Assembly (NCBI RefSeq): GCF_030272615.1
Contig: NC_081409.1
Coordinates: 210,475,190-210,539,189, forward strand
Reading direction: 5' to 3'
DNA from: Cryptomeria japonica
Lineage: Eukaryota > Streptophyta > Pinopsida > Cupressales > Cupressaceae
DNA length: 64,000 bases
The notes below the pieces were generated by a model. The model was not told where the DNA came from, did no database searches, and saw nothing but the letters and a program-made list of their open reading frames with translations. This document shows positions 25,726 through 36,275 of the stretch, in pieces (the first letter of the stretch is position 1; each line of letters opens with the position of its first letter). The translations under genes and the position numbers were made by a program.

Positions 25726-28700
25726 CTATAACAACCTTTCTTCTAGAATCTTATTTCCTTTCCAATGCTCTTTCTTAGCATATGCAATGAATCTAGACAC
25801 GATTCCTTCAATCTCAGCAATTGGAATCTCGGGAAGATTCCTCATTCGTTCCTCCAAGTGGATGACCTGATCGAAAGCCTTGAGGAGAGCCGCATCCCAT
25901 CCAGGTTCAAGTTCTTTGATTTTCTCAATCAAAAGCATGGTAGCAAACATTTGATCCCGTTGCTCATCTGTGATAACATTCTCATCCTTGCAAAAGATGA
26001 CCTTGACCCTTTCTTCTAATTCTTGAAGATCCACATCTGTCTCAACTTCGATCCTCCTGCCAAGAATAGTACACAATCTTCGAACACCTTGTCCTGGATC
26101 GGATGGATAATCTCTTCAACTTGATTGCATTTGTTACTGATGTCCTCGAAAAGAACTTCCTTCATCTGGAGTAAAGTTGACCACTGGAGTAAATTATGAG
26201 ATCCTCCATCCATTATCTTTTCTTGTGTTAGGATCTTCCTTGATGTTTGTCTGATTACTTGTAGAACAGGAATGATAACATCTCTAGTATGAGCAAAGGC
26301 GGCTACTGTTATCATTAGGTTGTGGATGATCTCAAGAACCTGGATAGCTCGGTGGATGGTCTGCATCATCCTTGTTGCAAATTCAACAGCAACTATATGG
26401 GATTTGTCAATCCAAGAGCTCATAAGCTGGACCGAGCTCTTGACTCTCTCTGCCTCACCAACTGATTCAAGGGGAAGTGCTTGTACAGGAGATACTATTG
26501 GATCCTGATGTCCCAAAGGCTGATTGAGATGGCTAAAGTAGCCTCTCCATGCACCGACCTCTCGCTCAAGCTTTCTATTCTTTTCCATTTCTTCTCTAAG
26601 CTTGTCCTTTAATGCCTCAAATGAATCGGTTGCTTCATCCAATGCCTGCTCAGCGGTGAGTGGACCAAGCTCAAATGTTTCTACATCATATTCTTCTGCA
26701 AGGATTTCACCTTCATACTTGTCCACTGCTGGTGTAGCTATCTGCAATTTCCTGGATTCTGTCTCATCTTTGACCATCTTGGACATCTTAACGGCCTTCT
26801 TCTTTTCTGTCACTTCCTGAGAATTTCCAACAAGGCTCTCTAAGTCAATCACATTATCCTCATCCTCGATCACAATCACCCTTGTGAGTCTCTCCTTCAA
26901 CCAATCTGGAATGGCAGACCTCGTCTCTCTAACTTGTATCTCCTTAGGCAATGTTTCTTCTTCTCTGAGAGGAGATGTCACTTCGTCACCATCCTTGTCT
27001 TCACGTAGCTCATTGACTTGGAGAGACCGACTTGATGAACGTTGAGGTGCCTATCTTTCTTCATGTTTATCATTCTGTACCATTGATTCCATAGATTCCT
27101 CCATTTCAAGTGTCCTCTTCTCTTGTCGAGAAGATGTGCCGCATGAGCGATCTCGATTGGCCTCTTGCTTCTTCTTGGAGGATTCCTTTTTCTCAGGTCT
27201 CTCTTTCCTCTTCGAGCCTCTAGGATGAGGATTGCCTTCACTTGCGCTTCGAAGGTTGCCTTCGCTTGTGCTCCTAGGATGAGGATTACCTTCACTTACA
27301 CTTGCTCCTCCTTCCCCTGGTCTTTCCTCCAAAGTAAAAGTCATAGATATGTTCTGTTCTCTCAACTTTTGATGTTGCACATCAACCCATCTGCGAGTAC
27401 AAGACAAAACTGGAGCCATCAAAGCATCTAGGTCCAAAACCTCAGGCTCATTCCAATTTATCCTCACTGCTTTGCTTTCTTGGTCATAAGATGATTGGAG
27501 ATGTCTGCCACTGTCCTGAGCTTGGTCGGCCACTCTGTAAATTTTGCATTTCCTGATGAAATCTAAAGGCAATCTGGAATGCATCTTTCTTTTCACTTCA
27601 AAATCATCTGAGAGATTCATCCAAAAGTCTTCTACCTGAAATTCATGCTTGTACTTTCTACCAACTGTCTCCTCTATATACCCATAAGGATCAAAACTCT
27701 CTCTCAAGGCAAAGAATGAAAATGAATATAAGGCCAACTCTCTCTCTGCATCATCCATGGCTAGAGTATTAGGACATACCTCAACTGAATTTCCTAGTAT
27801 GATAGGCACAGGAACTCCATTTCCATGCCTGTGTCTGAATGCCTTCGCATAAGTTGCCAACTGCCTAGTCACCTCAAGTAGCACTATCCTGTCTGTCGGA
27901 TATCTCGGCAACATGTAGGGAGGTGAAGGACATCCATGAACTCTAATGTATGTAAATTTCTGGAATTGGATGAACCAAGCACCATACCTCTTTACAAGCT
28001 CTTGTGCATATTGAGATAGCCGATTGTGAATCCCGCCTTGTAATGTCCTGGTGATGTTCATCGTGAAGGTATCATTGACTTACTTGTAGTCACTTCCAGG
28101 TGGATGATGCAAATGGACGTAAGAATCACAAACTCTGACTTCCCCGGGTCCTCTTCCGATCACTCCTCTGTGAGGTAGTCCTGCATACTCAAAACTTCTG
28201 ATCAAGGCATACATGATGTACGAGCTCATGTGGAATGACTTGGTAGCCTTCAATCTTCTTAACTGCACGTCCAAGCAATGGCTAATCATTCTAGCCCAAT
28301 GAATTGTTCCTTTTCCTTGAACTATCACTTGGATGAAGTAGAACATCCATTTCTCGAAATAGAAGGCTTGAGGAGCCCCTGTAACTCGGTTGAGCAAAGT
28401 TATCAAATCTCTGTACTCCTCCTGGAAGTCGATCCTATGTGGTGTGTTGGGGATCTTGCTCAGGCGAGGACGACTCTTGAGTAACCAATTCTTGTTGATG
28501 ATGCTCAAGCAAGTGTCTGGATCATCTTCGTACATGGACCAGGCTCCTTCTAAGCTTTTGTAAATCATATCTCTATGCTCTGGAAGATGGAGAGCCTCAC
28601 TTATAGCCTCCTCTGAAAGGTAAGCCAAAGTGTTTCCTTCCTTGGACACGATCGATCTTGACTGTGGGTCATAATGGCGAGCACACTCGATCATCAGCTC

Positions 28701-28953
28701 ATGGCACTGGACTGCTGGAGGGAAACCGGCCGCCTTGATAATGCCACTTTCAATTATTCTCTTTGCGACAGGTGATGGTTTGCCAATGTAAGGGACCTCT
28801 CGAAACTTCTTCACACTGAAGTTTCCCAAGTTGGTATCTCCAATGTTGCTCCACTTCGACACTATCTTGGTCTCCAATTCTTCATTCTTTTGATCTTCCT
28901 TAATGAGGGCTGGACGACTGGTGGATGCTCCTGCCTTTGGGGTCACCATCTTG
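25726..28953 (-). pseudogene. long retroelement accessory-type ORF, about 1,075 codons, three breaks
   Basis: From ATG 28953 (MVTPKAGAS) one reading frame runs to 26016 with only a TAA at 28080-28082 and a TAG at 27051-27053. A frameshift near 26070 leads into the final frame, ending at 25726. The N-terminal third is helical (HELMIECARHYD; LAYLSEEAISEALHLPE; HWARMISHCLDVQLRRLKATKSFHMSSYIMYAL). The middle has a repeated SEGN(P/L) segment (about 27230-27300) and a Lys/Glu-rich basic tract. The C-terminal part is predicted coiled coil (EALKDKLREEMEKNRKLEREV). I do not recognise a characterised function. Its first domain resembles in layout the accessory ORF of the gypsy element at 41146. The TAA is embedded in CAA|GTAAGT, a perfect donor context, so a spliced form is conceivable. 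The nearest known group may be the 'putative plant transposon protein' domains, which I cannot verify. Confidence 0.6.
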
Positions 28954-29747
28954 ACACCTACACAACATTTCATAATGAGTAACACATTTTGCAATGTAGA
29001 AATATAGACTAGATTAAAGGATTTAAGTTTTAAATTAGGAAACTTCATGGTAAATCTTTGAATTATCATTTCCTAGATATAACTATGCAATTTGGAATTC
29101 AAAATTCAAAATTTGGACAAGGGAGATCTCGCCATACCTCTTCTTGAGAACTAACTCTAAGAAATGATGTAAAATTTAAGCAAGTTTGCTAGGCAAGATG
29201 GTAAATCGAAGTCTTCAAATGTGCTTCCTTTATCAACTTCATCACCTCTAGCCTTCAACGCCTTGGGGAAAATTCGCTCCACCTCTGGCCTTCAACTTAA
29301 TTCGCCCCTTCTTAGACCAGATTTCGCACCTTGTAACTCTTCTCCAAATCGCACTTGAGTGAATGGATGAATGATGGATTAACATCGCTCAAGATACCCC
29401 CACTATATAGGCGCTCACCATTGCAATTTCCCATAGGCCAACTTGGAAAATAGGCCAAAAATAAATAAAAATTTAATAAAAGAAGAGGCCGACTTAATTA
29501 AAATATTAAAATAATACCCCAAGCGCTCTAATTTTATTTAATTTAATAATAATTAATTTTAAAGGCCTTCATAATTAAAAAATTTTGATTTTTTAAAGGC
29601 TTAAATTAATTATTAAATACCATGCGCCTTATTAAATGTCAATTTAATTTTTTTAAATATCTTGGAGTTTTAGCGAAAATTGGCATTTAATGCAATTTGA
29701 AGGATATTGGCGCCCAAGCATGGGAAAATAATGGATATCAACAATAT

Positions 29748-31515
29748 CGCTCTGGTCCCTTGGAGAGGGACAGGAGCGCCTATACACTTTAGCCTTGCAT
29801 TTCTTGTTTTTCACGTTCAACACTTCATCCTGGACGTCCAAAATGGGATTTTCATTCGTAACTTTGAGTTTGATCAATTCAATTTTTGGAATGAATGCTC
29901 CTTAGAACCATTTTCGCCCTAGTCCCTTGGTGAGGGACAGGAGCGATTTCACCTTTTGCCCTTGGTTTTTGTCTTTTCCAATCGCCAATTCAAGTTGTGA
30001 GGTAGGCAATGGTCATTATTGTTTGTTCTATGCATGTTCAACTTGCTTTCCAAGACAAAAATGTTCCTTCCAGAGATTATCGCCCTCGTCCTCCAGTGAA
30101 GGACAGGAGCGATTTTTGGTTTTGATCCTAAAATTGTTGATCATTGGGGGCAATTCCTTATTCATCATCTTCCAAAGGCATTTCTCACTTTGCACAACCC
30201 TTGCCTAGACATGGTTTCGGAAGGAAATGATTGATTTTATAGAAATCGCCCTGGTCCTCCAATGAAGGACAGGAGCGATTTTTTAGTTTTTTGCACAATC
30301 CTTTAACCACATCGACATCTAATTTCCTTCAAGGCGTAAAACATCATTCTCTATTCCACCTTGAGCCTTGGAGACGAAAGTAGCATTCCAAAATGTTAGG
30401 CATTTAGGCAAATTTAAAGATTTCGCTCTGGTCCCTTGGAGAGGGACAGGAGCGATTTTGCATTTATAAGCTCACTTGTGTTTTGCTAGCTTCGAAAATT
30501 ATCTTCAACGGATCGATTGCGTCTTCCTTCACCCACCTCAAGCGCGAAACTTGCCTTCCTTTTGCCAAAAACTTGTCTTGAGGGAAAATCGCTCTGGTCC
30601 CTGGGAGAGGGACAGGAGTGCCCTAGCCATTATGAGCTCATTTATGCCTTGCTAATTTTTAAAACTATCTTCAATGGGTTGATTACGCCCTCCTTTATTC
30701 ATCCCAAACATGAAACTTGCACATCCCTCGCCAGATATTTGTCTTGTTGGAAAATCGCTTTGGTTCCTTGTTGAGGGACAGAAGCTTCATTTGAAAATCG
30801 CCCTGGTCCTTTGGAGAGGGATAGGAGCGATTTTGTCACTTAGGTTGGTTTTCTCCTTTGTAGCCCATTCAAGTTATATTCAACGAATAAAACATAATTC
30901 TCTTGATCTCTCCAAGTCGCAAAATCACTTAAATCCTATGAGGATAATGCAAATTTAGAATTCAAGCTCCGGTCCTTCAGTGAGGGACAGGAGCGATTTT
31001 TTGCTCTCAAGGCCAAATCTCTTCACTTTTTACATCGAAATTCCTTTGCTGGGAAGACATCATCTTTTTACATGCCATGAATAAGAGCCCAAGTCCAAAA
31101 AAGGTCCAAAAAGGTGTGTTTGAAGAAAATCGCTCTGGTCCCTTGGTGAGGGACATGAGCTATTTTGTCCTGTTAGGCAAAAAGTTCAACCGTTCACCGC
31201 TTTTGACTAAGTCTGGATATTCAACTATGCTCATTTCATCCTTCCTTGTGCCTTCGATGCTCCAACTTGATCAACCAAAGTCAAGAATGACCCTGATAAG
31301 CCATTTCGCCTTGGTCCTCCAGTGAAGGACAGGAGCGATTTTGTCTTAATCACTCAAAATCATCATCTTCAAACCTCAAAAATCCTTAAAATCTTCAGTT
31401 CACGTCCAATTGACTCCCTTGGCAACCCTGCACAAGACAACTTAAACAAGTTAGAGACAAAAATGCATTAAATAATATTTTCTCCCTGGTCCCTGGGAGA
31501 GGGACAGGAGCGAAT
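29748..31515. repeat. array of 12 hairpins at 166/176-bp spacing
   Basis: A conserved motif of about 30-40 bp occurs 12 times. The hairpin core begins at 29755, 29922, 30088, 30254, 30431, 30597, 30763, 30806, 30972, 31138, 31314 and 31489. Spacings are 166-167 bp seven times, 175-177 bp three times and 43 bp once. The core is GTCCCT, a five-base loop and AGGGAC. Many copies add an outer pair, ATCGCTC before and GAGCGAT after. Three copies (30088, 30254, 31314) have GTCCT with AGGAC, a compensatory change. Three others (30763, 30806, 30972) have plus-strand T-G pairs, wobbles only in plus-strand RNA. The DNA between cores is largely diverged. The array lies upstream of the minus-strand ORF and its TATA-like site. 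Confidence 0.9.
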
Positions 31516-32348
31516 TCTCCTGAAACCTTCAAAATTTCATCATTCAATCACTTTATCATGCAGGATTAGGTCATCTTCAAGGCCAGGGTCAGTCATCTTG
31601 CTTCCAACAATTTGGTCGAAACTTACCCAGATAAAATATACCATTTACCCTCAAAATACTCGCACTTAGGCAAAACTTTGAATTTACCCCAAACAGAATC
31701 CTGACTTGACCTAAGACAACCCTGACTTCAGTAATCCATCTTCAGGTGGAGGCATAATAACTTTCAAAATTCAACTGGACTTGTCTTAAAAAACACATTC
31801 AAAAGAAACCCCAAGGGTTTAGACCTAGTCCAGACAGACCTCACTCAAAATTCTAAAAAAGCAGAGAGAAGAGCGGGCAAAAACCAAGCGAAAAAGAGGG
31901 GGTCCCCATCCTAATGGGGCGATGTGTGAAATGGTCACAACAAGTAGGGATCAGCATCCTGTAAACCTTGAGGGCATAGTCCCAAGATAGGGTAAGGGCT
32001 TGGATCTGTAAAGTTTGAGGGAGCCTATTGAGTTTGATATCTAAGCACTTGCCAACATAGTCATCTCCTCCTTCCTTAAAACTTGAGTAGTAACAAGGAT
32101 TGAACTTTGCATTAAGAATTATGGATGATATAATTAATTATCTAATAATAGAATTAATTGCCTAGTATGATGGATTGACAATTTATTCATGAATAATTGA
32201 TAAATTATTTAAAACTATGGAATATCACAGATTTGATTTATGTACAGGAAAGACCTAAAAAAAGAGTTGTCTCCTAATCAATTTAGTTTAAGTCATAAGT
32301 ATATCAAAATAAATTAATTATTATTATAATAGAGGACATTACAAAAGA

Positions 32349-32476
32349 TGGGGCTGGTTAGGTTCACAGATTCAGATTGGACAGCTTTTGTTGATGAAAG
32401 GAAGTCCACCTTTGAATATGTTTTCAATCTTGGTATGGGTGCAGTCACATGGACCAATAAGAAGCAACAAGCAATA
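32349..32476 (+). pseudogene. old copia RNase H, first part
   Basis: The copia frame resumes directly after the AAAGA duplication: GLVRFTDSDWTAF, VDERKSTFEYVF and AVTWTNKKQQAI. This is the copia RNase H segment (usual form GYTDADWAG..DDRKSTSGYVF..WSSKKQ..V). The first catalytic aspartates of RNase H are recognisable. It is cut at 32476 by another insertion and continues at about 33400. Confidence 0.85.
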
Positions 32477-33396
32477 TGTGATGTCCCAGCCTAAATGCTA
32501 CAGTGGTGTGGATTCTCATTGGGTGTGTACCTGACTAGGACCCACCCACAATCAGGCAGCCACATCCACGAGGGGATTCCTACACTAGCACTCTGGTGGG
32601 ACAAAAAACCCCACTCTTAATGCTAGTGGTCACCATTCACCATGAGTTCAAGCTTTTGGCGTAGTGGTTGCCTTGCTTGGTATCAGAGTTGAGGTCTCGA
32701 GGTCGAGCCCTGTGGAGCGTGGGGGGTTGTGATGTCACAGCCTAAATCCTGTGGTGGTGTAATTTCTCATTGGGCATGTACTTGGCTAGGACCCACCCAA
32801 GATCGAGTAGCCACATGTCCATGAGGGGGTTGGCCTGCACTAACACTCTAATTACAAGAAAAACCCCACTCTTAACCCTGGTGGGTGCCATTCACCATGA
32901 GTTTGGAATTTTCGCATAGTGGTTGCCTTGCTTTTGTCAAACCCTTCTGACAATCTTCCAAAGGTTTTTGTCCTCGAATTTCTACTTCATACAAAGTTTC
33001 ATAAATCCAACCATATCAAATCCATAAGCCTAAGCTTACTACTACATCCAACCAACGTCCTTATAAAGAACTCCAGGACACTTCTAGAGATTAGAAAATA
33101 TCTAGAAGATTAGATTACTTTCCATTTTGTCACAGTTGGAGAAATTTAAATACTTTCTATATTAAGTTACGTTCCATTTTTGTCACAGCTGGAGAAATTT
33201 TCTTACTTTCCAGATTAGGTTACATTCCATTTTTGTCACAGCTGGAGAAATTTAAATAAAGTGACTTATTTTATTATTTTCACTTTATTTTTAATTAAAT
33301 TAATTAATTAAAGTCATCCTTCAGAAATAAAATTAATTATTTTGTGGACAACTTAATTAATATAATTAAGTCACTTTATAAAAACTTGAGGACATA
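32477..33396 (+). mobile_element. 0.9-kb LTR/SINE-like insertion with internal tandem repeats
   Basis: The insert starts TGTGATGTCCC and ends around GAGGACATA, inside the copia RNase H frame. Flanks CAATA and TAATA are a possible imperfect target duplication. The left half holds two copies, about 250 bp apart, of a unit starting TGATGTC(C/A)CAGCCTAAAT. The first unit ends with a tRNA-like Pol III promoter: box A TGGCGTAGTGGT (32657-32668) and box B GGTCGAGCCC (32701-32710), 44 bp apart as in tRNA genes. The right half has three copies of a roughly 55-bp unit (33107-33256) containing CCATTTTTGTCACAGCTGG. Boundaries are uncertain by a few bases. Confidence 0.55.
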
Positions 33397-33775
33397 TAAT
33401 AGCTCTTTCCTCAGCAAAAGTAGAAGATTAGGGAATAGTCAAAGCAGCATGTGAGGCAGTATGGCTACAAAGGATGCTTTCAGACGTGCAAATGTCTCAA
33501 GCAGGGCCTTCACCCTCGTATTGTGAGTCGTGACAATCAAGGGCTGGCCAAGAATCTAGTCTTCCACGAGCATACAAAAGATGTGGAGCTTCATTGTCAT
33601 TTCATAAACCAACTTGTAGATGATGGATCAATGATGTTGTAGCATGTTCCAATTAAGGACCAAACTGCAAACATTCTTACCAAGTCCTTGAGTACTAACA
33701 AATTTGTAAAATTTTGGGATAAGCTTGGTGTAGTTGACAAATTGACCATTAAGGCAGGATATTAAAATAATATTG
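33397..33775 (+). pseudogene. old copia RNase H end and 3' coding terminus
   Basis: The frame restarts with LSSAKVED, then KAACEAVWLQRMLSDV. This is followed by a frameshifted VFHEHTKDVELHCHFINQLV and VPIKDQTANILTKSL, ending GVVD...AGY and a stop. These are the conserved C-terminal copia RNase H motifs (normally K.. HI..+YHFIR..V..G and ..DQ.AD..TKPL). The sequence downstream to 34000 and after 44002 probably is the element's 3' LTR, into which the gypsy element at 34001 inserted. Confidence 0.8.
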
Positions 33776-34000
33776 TAATATTTAGTTATAACGGTCAATT
33801 AAGTTGTTACGATATACTCTAGGAAAATTCTTTATTCTTTTAGTTATCATCTACTTTTCTTAGTTGGCAATCTGGTCCTTATTGGATAAATCATTTGTAA
33901 CTCTTATTTAAGGAGACTTTCAATCCTTTAATTAATATTGAATATCTTCGTAATTATTCTCTATTTCATGACATTTTGTAATACATCTCTCATGGATTTT

Positions 34001-34277
34001 TGTTATCGGGAAAAATTGTATAGTTAGTAATGTTAATTATCAATAGTTAGTTAGCCGACGGGTAGGTAGTTGGAGTCGCGACGGTTGTGTCGCACCCCTT
34101 CGGCTGTCATATATTGTACCACCTCCAGGTGTTGGAGGACATGTAATATGTACGACAGATATAATATGAACATCCTTTGACATTAATGGAAAGATTATTC
34201 TGGTACTTCTTTTGTATTTGCATTGTGCATTACTGTTCGATTTTTGTATTCTTCCTGTTTACCCAATGAGGTAAACA
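34001..34277 (+). repeat. 5' LTR of gypsy element
   Basis: Begins TGTTATCGGG and ends GAGGTAAACA. A TATA-like GATATAATATG lies near 34160. Equal in length to the 3' LTR and 97.5% identical to it. Confidence 0.95.
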
Positions 34278-34279
34278 TT

Positions 34280-34293
34280 TGGCGCCGTTGCCG
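34280..34293 (+). other. primer-binding site (tRNA-Asp type)
   Basis: TGGCGCCGTTGCCG starts two bases after the 5' LTR. It is complementary to the 3' end of plant tRNA-Asp, the usual primer of Athila/Tat-type elements. Confidence 0.85.
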
Positions 34294-34335
34294 ACACGAA
34301 CTCGGAACAGGAGACATGGATGGCGCACAAACACA

Positions 34336-34701
34336 ATGGGCCTACCCGTTGGTGAGGTGAACCCAGAGGTCGACGATGCCCAAACAGAACTCTACGTAGG
34401 AGAAGACACCGCGACGAGAGAATTTTCAATTCTACTCCAAGTAGCCATTTAGACCTACGTGCGACGAGAGGCGGCGGAGGCGGAAGTCCCACCAAGTGTC
34501 GTGTGGACAGCGTTGGAAGTGAGTCCGGAGGTAAATCGGTTGATGAACCATCTCCCCCGACTGCTAGCACAAGCATCGTTGGCACAACAAGCTCGCCTGG
34601 AGGAGATTGCCCGGGAAGAGCGACGCCAACAAATTTTGCAGCAGTACGAGGAACGGGAAGCAGAACGAGATGGTGCCAGGTCAGGGGCATTTGAACCGTG
34701 A
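34336..34701 (+). pseudogene. small leader ORF of gypsy element (one internal stop)
   Basis: From ATG 34336 a frame runs to the TGA at 34699-34701, broken once by TAG at 34450-34452. The product is acidic and Arg/Glu-rich, with a helical stretch rich in Ala and Arg near its end (LAQASLAQQARLEEIAREER). It precedes gag in a different frame. I do not recognise a domain; it could be a gag N-terminal extension lost by frameshift or an untranslated leader. Confidence 0.4.
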
Positions 34702-34841
34702 GCCATACGGGGCGGAATAAAGAACACTTATTGTAATAATTATGTCATATTGTTGGCATAAACTTGTCTTCCACATTATGAATGAATAAAAGTGTTCTAC
34801 TTTTTATGTCATTAAGTATATAGAAAGCGGTCTGGGAATTA

Positions 34842-36236
34842 ATGCCCAATACACTGAATAAAGACAAAAATAAGCAACAATATATAGATGAACGTGCAGT
34901 AGCCCAACGTGCCTTGATCCTTGAACAGCAAGCGAAAAGGCGACAGAGGTATAAGCGAAGAGAGGAGGAACGCTCCGAAGGGGACGGTGAGGCCAGCGGC
35001 CACCCACGGAGTCGGGAGGAGTTACTTGCGGAAACCCGCCGCAGGATAGAGTGTACCAAAACTCAGTTGAGGGATTTGAGGGACTTGCCACACACACCAG
35101 AGGCTAGGAAAACTCCAAGGAGTGGGGAGGAGGCAGGAGAGGGAGAAGACACCGGGGCTGCCAGGAGTGTCGGAGGGACACCAGGGCACGGCGGTCAAGC
35201 ACCCCTTATAGGATCTGACCCATCCGGAGTAGGACAACAGCCACCAGTAGTAAAAAGGCAAGGTATGGCACAAAAACAAAAACTTCCAAAGTTCCATGGG
35301 GATGGGAAAGAAGACCCTGTCCGCCACTGTCGCACTTGTGAAACAATTTGGGGAGCGAATGGTGTTACCGATGAGGACGAGTGGGTAACACAGTTTCCCG
35401 CAACCCTGAGGGGCGTAGCCATCGACTGGTTTTCGGATACAGATAAGGCTAAAATTAGCACATGGGCAGACTTGAAGAAGGAATTTCAAGCAGAGTTTCG
35501 TCTCCTAAGAGATGATAATGAGATCGTAGCCGAAATCTACGGCACGAAACAGAGAAAGGACGAGACTGTTCGAACCTACAGCCGGCGGCTCAAAGAGCTG
35601 CTAGGAAAGATGGAGAACCAGCAGGCAGACGGACTGAAAAAACGGTGGTTCGTGGAAGGTCTAAAGAAATCCCTTAGACGAAAAATGAAGATAGTACCTC
35701 CTTCTTCATATTCCGACGCCTATAACAGGGCAATGGATTTAGAAAGTGAACAGAAGACGTCCAAGAAGAAGAAAAATAAATCCTCATCAAAGGATGATTC
35801 CTCTTCTGACAAAAGTGATAGCAGTGATGACTCTAATCGGAAGGTACGGGCTCTCCAGAAAGATATGGAGCGAATGATGAGAGAGATAAAGGCAACCAAA
35901 GGAAGCACAAGCAAGGGCGACAAAGGGGAGTTATGGTGCACGGACTGCCGTACCGACGGACACACCAAGGGGTCTTGTCCGAAAAAAGCATTTTGCGATA
36001 TTTGCCAGATTGTCGGGCACCTTACCAAGGAGTGTCCGTACAATATGAGGACACGTAACCAACAGGTTCTCTTTACAGAACCATCTGCGTCAGCTGGCAC
36101 GTCCCAGCCTGCGAGCAACAACGCCTCGTCTGGCTGCTATCGAAATAACAGGCGAGGAAGAGGTAATAATAACAATACGAATAATAGAAGCCGAATCCAA
36201 TACGACGCTAAAGGGCGGCCGATGATACAATGCTGA
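34842..36236 (+). CDS. gag: gypsy Gag (capsid and nucleocapsid)
   Basis: 464 codons. The N-terminal 130 residues are basic and Glu/Arg-rich. A Retrotrans_gag capsid domain spans about residues 145-300 (FHGDGKEDPVRHCRTCETIW; LRGVAIDWFSD; FQAEFRL; TVRTYSRRLKELL). A Lys/Ser-rich linker follows, then CCHC knuckles CTDCRTDGHTKGSC and CDICQIVGHLTKEC. The frame ends at TGA 36234-36236 immediately after the first cysteine of a third knuckle, whose remaining ligands (ACNHWGHFARDC) lie just past the stop in the same frame as pol. The TGA is therefore either a nonsense change of a TGG codon or a site of stop-codon readthrough. Gag forms the cytoplasmic particle in which the element is reverse-transcribed. 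Confidence 0.92.
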   Translation: MPNTLNKDKNKQQYIDERAVAQRALILEQQAKRRQRYKRREEERSEGDGEASGHPRSREELLAETRRRIECTKTQLRDLRDLPHTPEARKTPRSGEEAGEGEDTGAARSVGGTPGHGGQAPLIGSDPSGVGQQPPVVKRQGMAQKQKLPKFHGDGKEDPVRHCRTCETIWGANGVTDEDEWVTQFPATLRGVAIDWFSDTDKAKISTWADLKKEFQAEFRLLRDDNEIVAEIYGTKQRKDETVRTYSRRLKELLGKMENQQADGLKKRWFVEGLKKSLRRKMKIVPPSSYSDAYNRAMDLESEQKTSKKKKNKSSSKDDSSSDKSDSSDDSNRKVRALQKDMERMMREIKATKGSTSKGDKGELWCTDCRTDGHTKGSCPKKAFCDICQIVGHLTKECPYNMRTRNQQVLFTEPSASAGTSQPASNNASSGCYRNNRRGRGNNNNTNNRSRIQYDAKGRPMIQC

Positions 36237-36275
36237 GCTTGCAATCACTGGGGGCATTTCGCCAGAGACTGTACA

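Larger units (their letters stand above)
24675..31942 (-). mobile_element. minus-strand LTR-like element with long novel ORF and hairpin array
   Basis: Read on the minus strand the element starts TGTTGTGACC (31942) and ends CAACA (24675). The flanks are GGTAG and AGTAG, a 5-bp duplication with one mismatch. TATA-like sequences on the minus strand lie near 29400 (CCTATATAGTGG) and 25532 (GCTATATATACC), upstream and downstream of the single long ORF, where LTR promoters would be. The two ends do not repeat each other, so if LTRs were present they are no longer homologous, or two truncated elements abut. No gag, protease, reverse transcriptase or integrase motif is present, so it would depend on another element for mobility. 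Confidence 0.5.
23911..32343 (+). mobile_element. solo LTR (TGTAATG family), split by a later 7.3-kb insertion
   Basis: The termini TGTAATGTCC and GGACATTACA are flanked by a perfect 5-bp target duplication AAAGA (23906-23910 and 32344-32348) inside the copia RNase H coding region. The outer parts (23911-24674 and 31943-32343, 1,165 bp together) resemble the LTR at 48079-49662: an AT-rich start, then GAATGGTCAAAAG, GTTGTGAC and ATAAAAGGGAGAAGA at matching places. Since no internal region of that family is seen, this is best read as a solo LTR that later received the element at 24675-31942. Confidence 0.7.

Noticed and set aside
29748-31515. Regular repeats with unique-looking spacers, like a CRISPR array
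   Set aside because: Repeats are degenerate, spacers are about 130 bp, the context is a plant retroelement and no cas-like gene is near. A hairpin-bearing tandem array fits better.
24660-31994. 14-bp direct repeat CCCAAGATAGGGTA at 24660-24673 and 31981-31994 as the target duplication of the inner element
   Set aside because: The right copy is 38 bp beyond the LTR-like CAACA end. It is more likely a short internal duplication in the host LTR, like the 43-bp one at 48983; the flanks GGTAG/AGTAG fit the element ends.
32692-32702. TGGTATCAGAG as a retrotransposon primer-binding site
   Set aside because: No LTR end directly precedes it, and it lies between properly spaced Pol III A and B boxes.
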